From positions 1 through 64,000 of the forward strand of contig JAIOPN010000062.1 of NCBI GenBank assembly GCA_021413865.1: a stretch of 64,000 nucleotides of DNA, written 5' to 3'. The notes under the pieces are model-generated. The model saw nothing but the letters and a program-made list of their open reading frames with translations, did no database searches and was not told where the DNA came from. This DNA is from Planctomycetota bacterium. Lineage in GTDB: Bacteria > Planctomycetota > Phycisphaerae > Phycisphaerales > Phycisphaeraceae. The position numbers and the translations under genes were made by a program. Shown one piece after another: positions 35,311 to 44,088 of this stretch. The stretch's first letter is position 1, and every line of letters starts with the position of its first letter.

Positions 35311-37476
35311 ATGTCCGACTCCCAACAAGACCACCCCCTCTTCGCCCAGCAACCCGACCCCGTGGCCGCGAGCCCATTGCCCCCGGCCCCGGAGAGCGCG
35401 CCTGCTCCCCTGATGGAGACGCCGGCGGAGTGTGGCGATAGCGACGCGCCCCCGGCCACGATCGACTTCACCACGCACGCCGCGCCGCAGACGACGATCC
35501 GCGTGATGACCTCCGACAACTCCCCCGCATCCACCGATGCCCCCGCCACCGTCGAAGCGCAGATCGCCGCCATCGTCGGCGCCGTGATCGCCTCCGCCGC
35601 AGCATATTCAGTGGAAGCGCCGGCCACGCCCGCATCGCCCACTGCCACCGCCGAAACCGATGCCGCGGAATCCATCCTCGACGCACCCCCGCGCCGCGGC
35701 GGCCGGCTCGCCTGGCTCTTCGACGGCGACGACTACCGCTCCCCCACCGACGGCGCGCCGCGTGTACTCGTTGCCGGCCGGATCGTCATGGGTATCATCA
35801 CCGTCGGCCTGCTGGCGCTGCTGGGCCGCGTCGTCGAGCTCCAGACGCGCCCGCCCAAGCCCATCGCCGCCCTCGTCGATTCCCAGACCAGCAAGATCGA
35901 ACTGCTCGGTCGCCACGGTACGATCCGCGACCGCTTCGGCCGGCCCCTGGCCATCGCCCGACCCGGCAAACGCCTCTTCATCGACCCGATGGAGATCGAC
36001 AACCTCAACACCTTCCCCAATGCCGTCTCCGAGAAGCTCGGCTACGACTCCATGCTCGTCTCCAAACGCATGGCCGGCCGCATGGACAGCCAGTACGTCG
36101 TCCTCGACCGCCGCATGAGCGACGACCGCGTGGACAAGACCCGCGACCTGAAGCTCGACGGCCTGGGCGTGGAGACCTACCTCGTCCGCGACTACCCGCA
36201 GGGCAACCTCGCCGCGCAGCTCATCGGCTTCGTCAACCGCGACGGGAAAGGTCTCGAGGGCGTCGAACGCATGTTCGACAAGGACCTCCGCGGCAGGCCG
36301 GGCTCCATCGGCTTCCTCCGCGACGCCCAGCGCCGCCCGCTCTGGATCGAGAGTAACAGCTACCGCGCCCCCGAGGACGGCTCCTCCGTCCGCCTGAGCA
36401 TCGACCTGATCGTGCAGTCCATCGCCGAGACCGAGCTGGCGAAAACCTGCAAGGAGTTCGAGGCGCAGTCCGGCGAGGTCGTCGTCATGGACCCCGCCAC
36501 CGGCGAGATCCTGGCCATGGCCTCCTATCCCGTCATGGACGCCAACAACTACGGCAACACCTCACCCGAGCTGCGCCGCATCCGCGCCATCACCGACACC
36601 TACGAGCCCGGCTCCACCTTCAAGCCCTTCATCTGGGCGCCGGCGCTCGAGCAGGGCATCATCCGCCCCAACGAGATGTTCGACTGCACGACGTCCGGTA
36701 CCTACCAGTTCGCCTCGGGCCGCCGCCTCCGTGATGCGCACGCCTGCGGCCTGCTCACCGCCGACGGCGTCCTGATCAAGTCGTCCAACATCGGCATGGG
36801 CAAGATCGGCGAACGCATGGGCAAGGAGAAGCTCTACAGCGCCATCAAGTCCTTCGGCTTCGGCGATTCGACGCGCACCGGCCTGCCCGGCGAGGTGCGC
36901 GGCCGCGTCTGGCCCCTCAAGATGTGGTCGGGCTACTCCAGCACCTCGGTCACCATGGGCCAGGAGGTCACCGTCACGCCGCTCCAGATCGCCCGCGCGT
37001 TCTGCACCTTCGCCAATGGCGGACTGCTGGTCTCGCCGACCATCCGCGCCCGCGACGACAGCCCGCTGGGCCAACGCACGCCCGTGTACCAACGCGTGCT
37101 CCAGACCGCCACCGCCGAGCACGCCCGCGAGGTGCTACGCCGCGTCGTCACCGAGGGCACCGGCAAGCACGCCGACAGCCCACTCTACACGATCTTCGGC
37201 AAGACCGGCACCGCCCAGGTCGCCGACAAGAAGGCCCACGGCTACATCCCCGACGCCTATACGTCCTCCTTCATCTGCGGCGCGCCGATGGAGCAGCCCC
37301 GCCTGGTGATCGCCTGCGTCATCCACCGCCCCAACCGCCGCAAGGGCTACTTCGGCGGCATCGTCGCCGCCCCCGCCGCCCGCCGCATCATCGAGCAGTC
37401 GCTCATCTACATGGGCGTCCAGCCCGACCCCGTCCAACCCAAGGACGCCAAGGTCGCGATGCGCTTCGACGACTGA
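35311..37476 (+). CDS. ftsI: Class B penicillin-binding protein (FtsI-like septal transpeptidase)
   Basis: 721 residues. A long acidic, Pro/Ala-rich cytoplasmic extension (1-150) precedes the membrane helix at about 152-175. The PBP dimerisation domain follows, and then the transpeptidase with SxxK at S435 (GSTFKPF), SxN at S492 (SSN) and KTG at K631 (KTGTAQV). It cross-links peptidoglycan at the division septum. A Tyr/Pro-rich linker is not obvious. The extension is unusually long. The cluster order rsmH, LysM, ftsL, ftsI places it in a dcw operon, which ends here with a terminator. Confidence 0.92.
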   Translation: MSDSQQDHPLFAQQPDPVAASPLPPAPESAPAPLMETPAECGDSDAPPATIDFTTHAAPQTTIRVMTSDNSPASTDAPATVEAQIAAIVGAVIASAAAYSVEAPATPASPTATAETDAAESILDAPPRRGGRLAWLFDGDDYRSPTDGAPRVLVAGRIVMGIITVGLLALLGRVVELQTRPPKPIAALVDSQTSKIELLGRHGTIRDRFGRPLAIARPGKRLFIDPMEIDNLNTFPNAVSEKLGYDSMLVSKRMAGRMDSQYVVLDRRMSDDRVDKTRDLKLDGLGVETYLVRDYPQGNLAAQLIGFVNRDGKGLEGVERMFDKDLRGRPGSIGFLRDAQRRPLWIESNSYRAPEDGSSVRLSIDLIVQSIAETELAKTCKEFEAQSGEVVVMDPATGEILAMASYPVMDANNYGNTSPELRRIRAITDTYEPGSTFKPFIWAPALEQGIIRPNEMFDCTTSGTYQFASGRRLRDAHACGLLTADGVLIKSSNIGMGKIGERMGKEKLYSAIKSFGFGDSTRTGLPGEVRGRVWPLKMWSGYSSTSVTMGQEVTVTPLQIARAFCTFANGGLLVSPTIRARDDSPLGQRTPVYQRVLQTATAEHAREVLRRVVTEGTGKHADSPLYTIFGKTGTAQVADKKAHGYIPDAYTSSFICGAPMEQPRLVIACVIHRPNRRKGYFGGIVAAPAARRIIEQSLIYMGVQPDPVQPKDAKVAMRFDD

Positions 37477-37505
37477 GCGGCTCCACCACAAGATGAGAAA
37501 GACGG

Positions 37506-37538
37506 AAGCCCACGCGACAACGTGGGCTTCTTTGTTTT
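37506..37538 (+). terminator. Rho-independent terminator of the dcw cluster
   Basis: AAGCCCACG and CGTGGGCTT form a perfect 9-bp stem around CGACAA, followed by CTTTGTTTT, 29 bases after the ftsI stop. Confidence 0.85.
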
Positions 37539-37567
37539 CATCCTGTCCGCTGGGGAGAAAGGAATAC

Positions 37568-38509
37568 TCAATTTTTGTGCTTGTATCGCGGCGGCGATTT
37601 CGCCACCAATGCCCCGTACTCCGCCGCGCGCGGCAGCAGGATAAGAAGCACACCCCACGCCCACAGCATGACGACCCACGCCACGGTCATGGCCGTGTAA
37701 TACCCCGAGACCCGCTCCGGGATACGCACACCATGCCCCAGGATCACCGCCGACATCACCGCCAGCGACACCCCGAGCAGACCGAGCACCCATGCGTAAA
37801 CAACCATCGTGCGATCGGTCTGTCCCTTTGACCAGCCCACGCGCCACATAATCCCGAAGGTCATCGCCCAACACACCACGATCACTACCGGCCACGGCCA
37901 AACCCGCATATCACAGAACCATGCCCAGTGGGGGCTGCCCTCAACCTGTGGCAAGGCCGGCGGCGTGATAAACGTAATCCGATCCCACTTGCCCGTGAGT
38001 TGGGCGACGCCGGCCAGTATCCCTGACAACAAAAGCGCGGAGAATAACGAGTATGAAACGAGAAGCACAACCCGCATTACACGGCCACGCGGTTGGACGC
38101 TCCACTCCCACCAAACACCCGCCAGCGAACCGCTAAACGCGCCAAGCACCCCCACGATCGTTATGCCGTAGTGCGAGGCAAGCATGCGGCTGTATGAACC
38201 CGTCCAATCGTCAATAATCATGCCGCCAAAAACATTGAGCCCGAACACCCCGAGAAGCGGGTAACTCAAAATCGCCAACGGCATCGCTTTGTGGCTTGGC
38301 ACGATGAATTGGTTGTCATAAATGACATGCGCGAGAACGCCGGTGCAAGACAGAGGCGAGTCCGCCAGTTGCGCAAGGCAATCGGCCGTGGCGAGGAGAC
38401 CGAGCACGGTAAACAGCCGGCGCCGTTTGTGGAGCGCGAGAATAAACGGGGCCAGCCACCGCGGGCCGGCGAGATCAAAACTCTGAGGAGATTCAGGAAG
38501 GTCTGACAT
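37568..38509 (-). CDS. Polytopic membrane protein of unknown function
   Basis: 313 residues starting MSDLPESPQSF; a TTG two codons earlier is also in frame. About seven hydrophobic segments are visible, for example MPLAILSYPLLGVFGLNVFG, YGITIVGVLGAFSGSLAGVW, VMRVVLLVSYSLFSALLLSG and VAWVVMLWAWGVLLILLP. No motif identifies a family. Base composition is lower in GC than its neighbours. It is the last gene of the minus-strand series containing the MBOAT and gcvT genes, 101 bases downstream of the small membrane protein. Confidence 0.6.
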   Translation of the reverse strand: MSDLPESPQSFDLAGPRWLAPFILALHKRRRLFTVLGLLATADCLAQLADSPLSCTGVLAHVIYDNQFIVPSHKAMPLAILSYPLLGVFGLNVFGGMIIDDWTGSYSRMLASHYGITIVGVLGAFSGSLAGVWWEWSVQPRGRVMRVVLLVSYSLFSALLLSGILAGVAQLTGKWDRITFITPPALPQVEGSPHWAWFCDMRVWPWPVVIVVCWAMTFGIMWRVGWSKGQTDRTMVVYAWVLGLLGVSLAVMSAVILGHGVRIPERVSGYYTAMTVAWVVMLWAWGVLLILLPRAAEYGALVAKSPPRYKHKN

Positions 38510-38609
38510 GGCCAATACACGGAAGAAAGTGAGGAAAACGAAATGCCCTCACTTGAACGTACGCCCCGCGTAAGCCGGCGGTTCGTGCCGTCGCGCGGCC
38601 TCTGCATCT

Positions 38610-38741
38610 TCAGAAGTTGTAATAAATGAACTTCGACGGCGCGTCATTCTGCAGCGTGTACACCAGCGCCAGCAGCGCGACGGCCAGGAACAGCGCCGCC
38701 TCCAGTGCAATCACGAGTACCCGCCAGAACATCCTGGTCAT
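38610..38741 (-). CDS. 43-residue membrane protein coupled to the MBOAT gene
   Basis: Sequence MTRMFWRVLVIALEAALFL then AVALLALVYTLQNDAPSKFIYYNF: one membrane helix and a short polar, aromatic tail. Its ATG overlaps the MBOAT stop codon (ATGA), so translation is coupled. Size, topology and the final FIYYNF resemble the small DUF5989-type partners seen beside MBOAT/AlgI genes, but I cannot confirm membership. It may help assemble or anchor the acyltransferase. Confidence 0.6.
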   Translation of the reverse strand: MTRMFWRVLVIALEAALFLAVALLALVYTLQNDAPSKFIYYNF

Positions 38742-41713
38742 CGCGGCTTCTCCTCGCGGACCCTGCCGCAGAGCGTGGAGAGGGTGATCGCCCGCCCCAT
38801 GAGTGTCGGGTGGAACAGGTCCGACATGGCCAGGTCCGTCCACGGCAAGAGGGACGACAGGTCCCAGTATTCCACGCCGATATCGCGGCACGCGGACCGC
38901 ATGGCCGTCTGATACTCCGCCCAGAAGTCCGGCGGGTAGAACCCGCTCGCTACTGTCGGCACCGCGGTCGGCGTCTCGTAGATGATGAGCCTCACGCCGC
39001 GCGACCGGGCGCGCTGCGCCAACCCGGCGAGCGCTACCCTCGCCTTGCCGTTCTCCGCCAGCGCGGAGACCACGCCACGGCTGCTCCAGTGGTACGCGGC
39101 GTCGGTGCCTTTCTTATCGATGGGCGCCGGCCGGTCTTTGGCGCCATCCCACAACTCCCGTAGCTTTTTCTCGTACGCCGTGGACTTCTCATCGTTCAAC
39201 ACGAGCGGGACCGGGTGGTTGGATTTGATCGCGTCGATCATCAAATGGCAGAACCCGTGGACCTGGAAATAGGCGGGGTCGCGAATGGACGTGGTCAGCA
39301 ATGCCTTGACGCTATCGCCCACGGAGCCGTGCGTTGGCCCCAGGGTCGCCAGCGCCGCGCCGGGTTCGTCCTCGAGCCCGATCGCCATCAGGCAGTCCCA
39401 GCCCTGCCCCGCAAACGGGGCGCCGGGTTCAAACCCCGTGAGCGAGAGCGGGGCTACCGCTACGAACACGACCCTCACCGTCGGGTCATCCAGCACCGAG
39501 TAGGCGACCCTCGACCAGTTCACCAGTTCCTGACCACCGATCCCGATGCCCCCGACCCGGATGTGATCACCCGCGGTGGGCAGCGTGAACAACGGCATGC
39601 CACCGGCAAAACTCGGACCCACCACGATCCACTTCTCCGCACCGGTGCCGAGCGGGGCGCACCGGCTGATGTTGTTACGCAGGTCGCCGTGCTTGTTGGA
39701 CACCCCGTTCAGGTCCATCCCCAGCGGGACGGCGTTCCTGACCACCCGATCGAGCTGGTGTGCATAGAAATTGTGGATGAGCAGACCGGTCACGCAGAGC
39801 GAAACAACGGCGTAGGCGCCGGAGCGCGCGCCGAAGCCCCACGCGGCGCGCCTGACGGCCTCGGGCCAGCGTGAGATCACGGGGACGACCTGGTGCGAGT
39901 TGGGCAGGAAGAGCGCCGTCGCCAGCGCGACCGCGATGGTGATGACGGCGGATTGGTCGAGCGCCCAGCCGGGCGTACGGAACGCGCGGAGCACCTCCAT
40001 GGTGAGCGACAGGTCTTCCGTGCGGAACGGGACCCAGAGCAGGAAGACCGCCGCGAGCGTGAGGGGGTTGGAGTACGACCCCAGGTTGAACTTAGGCCAG
40101 TGCGCCCTGAAGAAATGCTCGACGCAGAGCAGCAGGCCGTGGAGACCGCCCCAGATCAGGAACGCGTACCCCGCCCCGTGCCATAGGCCGCCCAGGAGCA
40201 TGGTCACCATGACGTTGCGGTACTTGGTCCACGGGGCGCCGCGGTTGCCCCCGAGCGGGATGTAGATGTAGTCGCGCAGGAAGGCGGAGAGCGTCATGTG
40301 CCAGCGCCGCCAGAAATCGGTGATCGACGTGGCCTTGTAGGGGCTGTTGAAATTGACGGGGAACTCGAAGCCGAACATGGCGCCCAGCCCCATCGCCATG
40401 TCGGAGTACCCCGAGAAATCGAAGTAGAGCTGGCACGAGTACCCCACGACGGCCGCGACCGCCTGGGAGGCGTCGGTGCACCCGCCCTTCACGAAATAGG
40501 GCGCGATAATGGCGGCGATCGCGTCGGCGATCCAGAGTTTTTTGATCAGGCCGATGATGAAATAGCAGCACCCGCGCGGGAACCAGTCCGGCATCACGCG
40601 GCGTTGCCCCACCTGGGCCAGGAACTGCCCGTGCTGGACGATCGGGCCGGCCACCAGGTGTGGGAAGAAGAGCCCGAACGTCGCGTAGCGCGCCAGCGAG
40701 CGCTCGACCTGCTCCGGGTGCTTACAGACGTCAACGATGTATTCGATCTGCTGGAAGGTGTAGAACGAAAGCCCCAGCGGGAGGACCACCGGCAGCAGCC
40801 CGGGGGTGATCCAGTCACCCGCGCTGAGCCCGACGGCGTGGAACAGGAAGAGCGTGTACTTGTAATAGACCAGGGGCAGGAGGTTGACCGCCAGCGCCGC
40901 CGTGAGCAGGCGGCGGCTGCCCGTGCGCGCGAGCGCGAGTCCGAACGCCCAGTTGGTGACGATCGACCCGACGAGTAGCGGCGCGAAGCGGATGTCCCAC
41001 ACCGAGTACCACAGCAGAGAGAGGCCGATCAGGACGCGGATCGACCAGTAGGCGGAGCGGCGCGAGATCGCAAAGAGGGAGAGCGCGACCGGGAGGAAAA
41101 TGAAGATGAACTCCCAGCTCGAAAAAAGATAGGGCGGTGAGCCCGCGTAGCGGCTCGAGGCCAGTTGATCCGTCCGCGCCGCGGATGGGGGTGCGCCTTT
41201 GGCGTCGCCGGCGGCGACGCCGGGGAGCACCGCGTCCACCCCGACGTGGACGAGCCTGAGTTGCCTGATGACCCCCAGCGAAGAACCACCCCTCGCCCCA
41301 TTCGACAAGATCAAGGTCGTGCCCGGCCGTCTCTCGAACCGCATGATCTTCTGCCGCGTCCCGACGGGGCAGGCTTCCTGCGCGATGAACTTATTGGCGG
41401 CCTTGTCGAGCAGCGAGACGGCGATCGTGCCCTCCTGGACCTCGATCTCGAACTGGACGGCATTGAGCCCCGCGGGGACGTTGGAGAGGTTCCAGACAGC
41501 CTGGTACCCCATGGTCTTGTCGGTCCGCATCGCCCGGCCGCCGCTTGCGGGTTCGCGCGGCTTGAACTCGCTCGCGGGGCTGACCCACTCCGGCGCCGTG
41601 GCCAGAAGGTCCACGGGCGGCGTCTGCGGCCCCGCCTCCGCCACCGCCAAGCGCGACAGCGATGCCAGGGTTACCAGCACCAGACGGATTTTCAGGATTG
41701 TGAATCGCATCAT
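38738..41713 (-). CDS. Fused MBOAT O-acyltransferase and SGNH-like (AlgI + AlgX/J-type) protein
   Basis: About 991 residues from ATG 41713; a GTG at 41755 overlapping the gcvT stop is an alternative. The N-terminus has a signal-like segment (RLVLVTLASLSRLAVA) and a beta-sandwich of about 150 residues. The MBOAT region (about 200-690) has SYTFQQ-like FYTFQQIEYIVDV, FWRRWHMTLSAFLRDYIYIP and the catalytic histidine in GGLWHGAGYAFLIWGGLHG. From about 690 an SGNH-like domain follows: a candidate nucleophile serine in VVGPSFAGG and a DxxH dyad in DLFHP near the end. AlgI passes acetyl across the membrane and AlgX/AlgJ moves it to an exopolysaccharide; here both steps appear in one chain. Confidence 0.8.
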   Translation of the reverse strand: MMRFTILKIRLVLVTLASLSRLAVAEAGPQTPPVDLLATAPEWVSPASEFKPREPASGGRAMRTDKTMGYQAVWNLSNVPAGLNAVQFEIEVQEGTIAVSLLDKAANKFIAQEACPVGTRQKIMRFERRPGTTLILSNGARGGSSLGVIRQLRLVHVGVDAVLPGVAAGDAKGAPPSAARTDQLASSRYAGSPPYLFSSWEFIFIFLPVALSLFAISRRSAYWSIRVLIGLSLLWYSVWDIRFAPLLVGSIVTNWAFGLALARTGSRRLLTAALAVNLLPLVYYKYTLFLFHAVGLSAGDWITPGLLPVVLPLGLSFYTFQQIEYIVDVCKHPEQVERSLARYATFGLFFPHLVAGPIVQHGQFLAQVGQRRVMPDWFPRGCCYFIIGLIKKLWIADAIAAIIAPYFVKGGCTDASQAVAAVVGYSCQLYFDFSGYSDMAMGLGAMFGFEFPVNFNSPYKATSITDFWRRWHMTLSAFLRDYIYIPLGGNRGAPWTKYRNVMVTMLLGGLWHGAGYAFLIWGGLHGLLLCVEHFFRAHWPKFNLGSYSNPLTLAAVFLLWVPFRTEDLSLTMEVLRAFRTPGWALDQSAVITIAVALATALFLPNSHQVVPVISRWPEAVRRAAWGFGARSGAYAVVSLCVTGLLIHNFYAHQLDRVVRNAVPLGMDLNGVSNKHGDLRNNISRCAPLGTGAEKWIVVGPSFAGGMPLFTLPTAGDHIRVGGIGIGGQELVNWSRVAYSVLDDPTVRVVFVAVAPLSLTGFEPGAPFAGQGWDCLMAIGLEDEPGAALATLGPTHGSVGDSVKALLTTSIRDPAYFQVHGFCHLMIDAIKSNHPVPLVLNDEKSTAYEKKLRELWDGAKDRPAPIDKKGTDAAYHWSSRGVVSALAENGKARVALAGLAQRARSRGVRLIIYETPTAVPTVASGFYPPDFWAEYQTAMRSACRDIGVEYWDLSSLLPWTDLAMSDLFHPTLMGRAITLSTLCGRVREEKPR

Positions 41714-41751
41714 CGCCAACCGGAAGATGATTGCGGCCGAGGGGACAAGAC

Positions 41752-42855
41752 TCACTTCGCGCGTTTATAGAACGGCAGCGGGACCACCTGGGCCGCGGCG
41801 CGCTGGCCGCCCAGGTCGATCGTGGTGTCGCCCGCGGCGCTGGCCTCGACGTACGCCATCGCGATCGGGTAGCCGAGCGTGGGCGAGAGGCAGCCGCTGG
41901 TGACCTTGCCGACGGTGCGGTCGCCGATGAGCACGGGCATGCCGGGGCGGGCGGTGCGTTTGCCGTCGAGCTTCAGGCCGATGAGTTTCACCTTCGGGCC
42001 CTCGGCGGCGATCTTCTTGAGCGCCTCCTGGCCGATGAACTTCTCGCCGTTCTCGTCCTGGTCTTTATCGAGGCTGACCGCCCAGGAGAGGCCGGCGGAG
42101 ATCGGGTCGATGGTCTCGTCGAGCTCGTGGCCGTAGAGCGGCATGCCCGCCTCGGTGCGGAGCGTGTCGCGCGCCCCCAGGCCGGCGGGACGGAGCACGG
42201 CCCCGGCGGGATCGTCCGATTTTTCCTTGATCAGCAGCTTGATCGCCATCGACGCCATCGCCGCGGGGAGGATCACCTCCACGCCGTCCTCGCCGGTGTA
42301 GCCCGTCCGGCTGATGACCATCTTGAGGATGAGCACGTTCTTGATGCAGAAGGTGTACCGCTTGAGCGTGGGCACCTCCTTGCTGAACCGGCCGATGTGC
42401 TCCATCACCTTGGGGCCCTGCAGCGCGACCATCGCGGTGGAGGTGGTCTGGTCGTCGATCGTCACGACCAGATCGCCCTTGGCCTTCTGGAAGTGCTCGA
42501 GCAGCTTGAGCCGGTTGCCCGCGTTGACGACGAGCAGCCAGTGGTCGGCGAAGCGGTAAACGATGATGTCGTCGAGCGTGCCGCCCTGCTCGTTGCACAC
42601 GAGGGCGTAGCGGCAGGAGAGTTCCTTCATGTCGCTGATGCGGCGGGTGACGACACGCTCGATGAACCGCCGGGCGTGACGCCCGGTGATCTTGAACCGG
42701 CCCATGTGCGAGACGTCGAACAGCCCGCCGACGTTGCGCACCTGGTGGTGCTCCTCGTGGATGGAGCGGTAGAGGATGGGCATCTCCCACCCGTTGAAAT
42801 CGACGAACTTGGCGCCGTGATCGACGTGGAACTGATAGAAGGATGTGCGCAGCAC
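41752..42855 (-). CDS. gcvT: Glycine cleavage system T protein (aminomethyltransferase)
   Basis: 367 residues starting at GTG (VLRTSFYQFHVDHGAKFVDF) with GAGAGG six bases upstream. Diagnostic segments are FNGWEMPILYRSIHEEH, GLFDVSHMGRFKITG, VNAGNRLKLLEHF and GLGARDTLRTEAGMPLYGHEL. It transfers the aminomethyl unit of glycine from the H protein to tetrahydrofolate. The gcvH and gcvP genes are not in the window, so the system is dispersed. An extra segment at about 105-120 is normal for the family. The palindrome repeat at 42919-43031 lies between it and the sigma factor gene. Confidence 0.93.
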   Translation of the reverse strand: MLRTSFYQFHVDHGAKFVDFNGWEMPILYRSIHEEHHQVRNVGGLFDVSHMGRFKITGRHARRFIERVVTRRISDMKELSCRYALVCNEQGGTLDDIIVYRFADHWLLVVNAGNRLKLLEHFQKAKGDLVVTIDDQTTSTAMVALQGPKVMEHIGRFSKEVPTLKRYTFCIKNVLILKMVISRTGYTGEDGVEVILPAAMASMAIKLLIKEKSDDPAGAVLRPAGLGARDTLRTEAGMPLYGHELDETIDPISAGLSWAVSLDKDQDENGEKFIGQEALKKIAAEGPKVKLIGLKLDGKRTARPGMPVLIGDRTVGKVTSGCLSPTLGYPIAMAYVEASAAGDTTIDLGGQRAAAQVVPLPFYKRAK

Positions 42856-42918
42856 GGGTCGCCTCTCATAAGGATGAGAGGAAAGGCTATCCGATCGTGG
42901 GGGTGATGCAAGAGATCG

Positions 42919-43031
42919 CCCATAGCCCCCGGCTCCGCCGGGGGGTTCCGCGAGCGATTCCCGGGCATTGCACACGCGCCGCGCGTACGGTGATCCAACG
43001 AAGAACACCCGGCGGAGCCGGCGGCTATGGG
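42919..43031. repeat. Palindrome family 2, long copy
   Basis: Left arm 42919-42942 (CCCATAGCCCCCGGCTCCGC...) and right arm 43008-43031 are inverted copies of 24 bases with one mismatch. Each arm is itself self-complementary around GGCTCCGCC. The core matches the hairpin at 10410-10442. The element has no coding content. Confidence 0.75.
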
Positions 43032-43061
43032 ATGAAATTCAGAAGGGAGCCGCGAGCGGCT

Positions 43062-43970
43062 TCAGGCGGTGCGGCGGGCGGGGTCGAGAGGAGCGGTGGC
43101 GGCGCGGCGGGTCTTGCGGACGATGCCCGCCAGGTCGGCCAGCGGCTTGTCGCTGGTGAGGCGGTCGTTGAGTTTCTTGAGGGCCTCGATCTCGATCTGC
43201 CGCACGCGCTCGCGAGTCAGGCCGATCTGCTTGCCGATCTCTTTGAGCGTGAGCGGCTCGTTGCCGTCGAGGCCGAAACGCAACCGGAGGATCGTGGCCT
43301 CGCGCTCGTCGATGGCGTCGAGAAGGGTGCGGATGGTCTGCAAATCATCAGTCTGGAGTATTTTTGCGTCGGGCTTGGGCGTGCGGTGGTCGTCGATCAG
43401 CTCGGAAAGGCTCAGCCCCTCGTCGCCGCCGCCGGCCGCCTGGGCGGGGCGCTGCAGGGCGCGGACGGCCTTGCGGATGATGCGGACCTTACGCGGCGGG
43501 AGTTGGAGGACCTCTGCCAGTTCCGTGATGCTCGGCGGGCGGCCGAGCTTGTCCTGCAGGTCGGCGCTGGCGCGTTTCCAGCGGGAGATCAACTCGACCA
43601 TATAAGCGGGGATGTGGATCGGCTGGGCGGCGTTGATCAGCGCCCGTTTGATGGATTGCTTGATCCACCACGAGGCGTAGGTGCTAAAGCGGGCACCCTG
43701 CTCGGGGTCGAAGGCCTCGACGGCGCGGAGCAGGCCGAGGTTTCCCTCTTCGATGAGGTCCTGCAGCGGTAGCCCGCGGTTGCCGTAGCGTTTGGCGATG
43801 TTGACGACGAGGCGGAGATTGGAGCGGATCATCGTTTCGCGCGCACGGGGGCAGTTCTCGTGCATGATCTTCCAGCAGAACTCACGCTCCTGCTCGGGGG
43901 TGAGCAGGGGCGATTCGTCGATCTGCCTGAGATACAACTCCAGGCCGCTTTTTACCGTCGTTTCCCGCAT
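43062..43970 (-). CDS. RNA polymerase sigma factor, sigma-70 family (group 2-like)
   Basis: 302 residues from MRETTVKSGLELYLRQID; an upstream GTG/ATG extension of 15 codons lacks a better ribosome site. Region 1.2 is LELYLRQIDESPLLTPEQE. Regions 2.1-2.4 include NLRLVVNIAKRYGNRGLPLQDLI, FSTYASWWIKQSIKRAL. Region 3 is in the middle. Region 4.2 has LTLKEIGKQIGLTRERVRQI, the -35 binding helix-turn-helix. The short N-terminus without region 1.1 points to an RpoS/SigB-like alternative factor, not the housekeeping factor. The promoters it recognises cannot be predicted. Confidence 0.9.
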   Translation of the reverse strand: MRETTVKSGLELYLRQIDESPLLTPEQEREFCWKIMHENCPRARETMIRSNLRLVVNIAKRYGNRGLPLQDLIEEGNLGLLRAVEAFDPEQGARFSTYASWWIKQSIKRALINAAQPIHIPAYMVELISRWKRASADLQDKLGRPPSITELAEVLQLPPRKVRIIRKAVRALQRPAQAAGGGDEGLSLSELIDDHRTPKPDAKILQTDDLQTIRTLLDAIDEREATILRLRFGLDGNEPLTLKEIGKQIGLTRERVRQIEIEALKKLNDRLTSDKPLADLAGIVRKTRRAATAPLDPARRTA

Positions 43971-44088
43971 ATTCGTCAGGACCTCTGCCACAAGGTTCCA
44001 CGAAACAAGGGCCAAATCAGCCCCGAGACTTCACCGCAGGTAACGTCGGCGGATTGTCAACCGTGCTTGAGGCGTTGCGAACGGGCTT

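Noticed and set aside
39420-39445. GGGTTCAAACCCC-type sequence resembling a tRNA T-arm
   Set aside because: It lies inside the coding sequence of the MBOAT fusion, and no acceptor, D- or anticodon-arm can be drawn around it.
42856-42918. Glycine riboswitch ahead of gcvT
   Set aside because: No GGA-rich aptamer core or tandem arrangement is visible. The region is short and the rest of the gap is taken up by the palindrome repeat.
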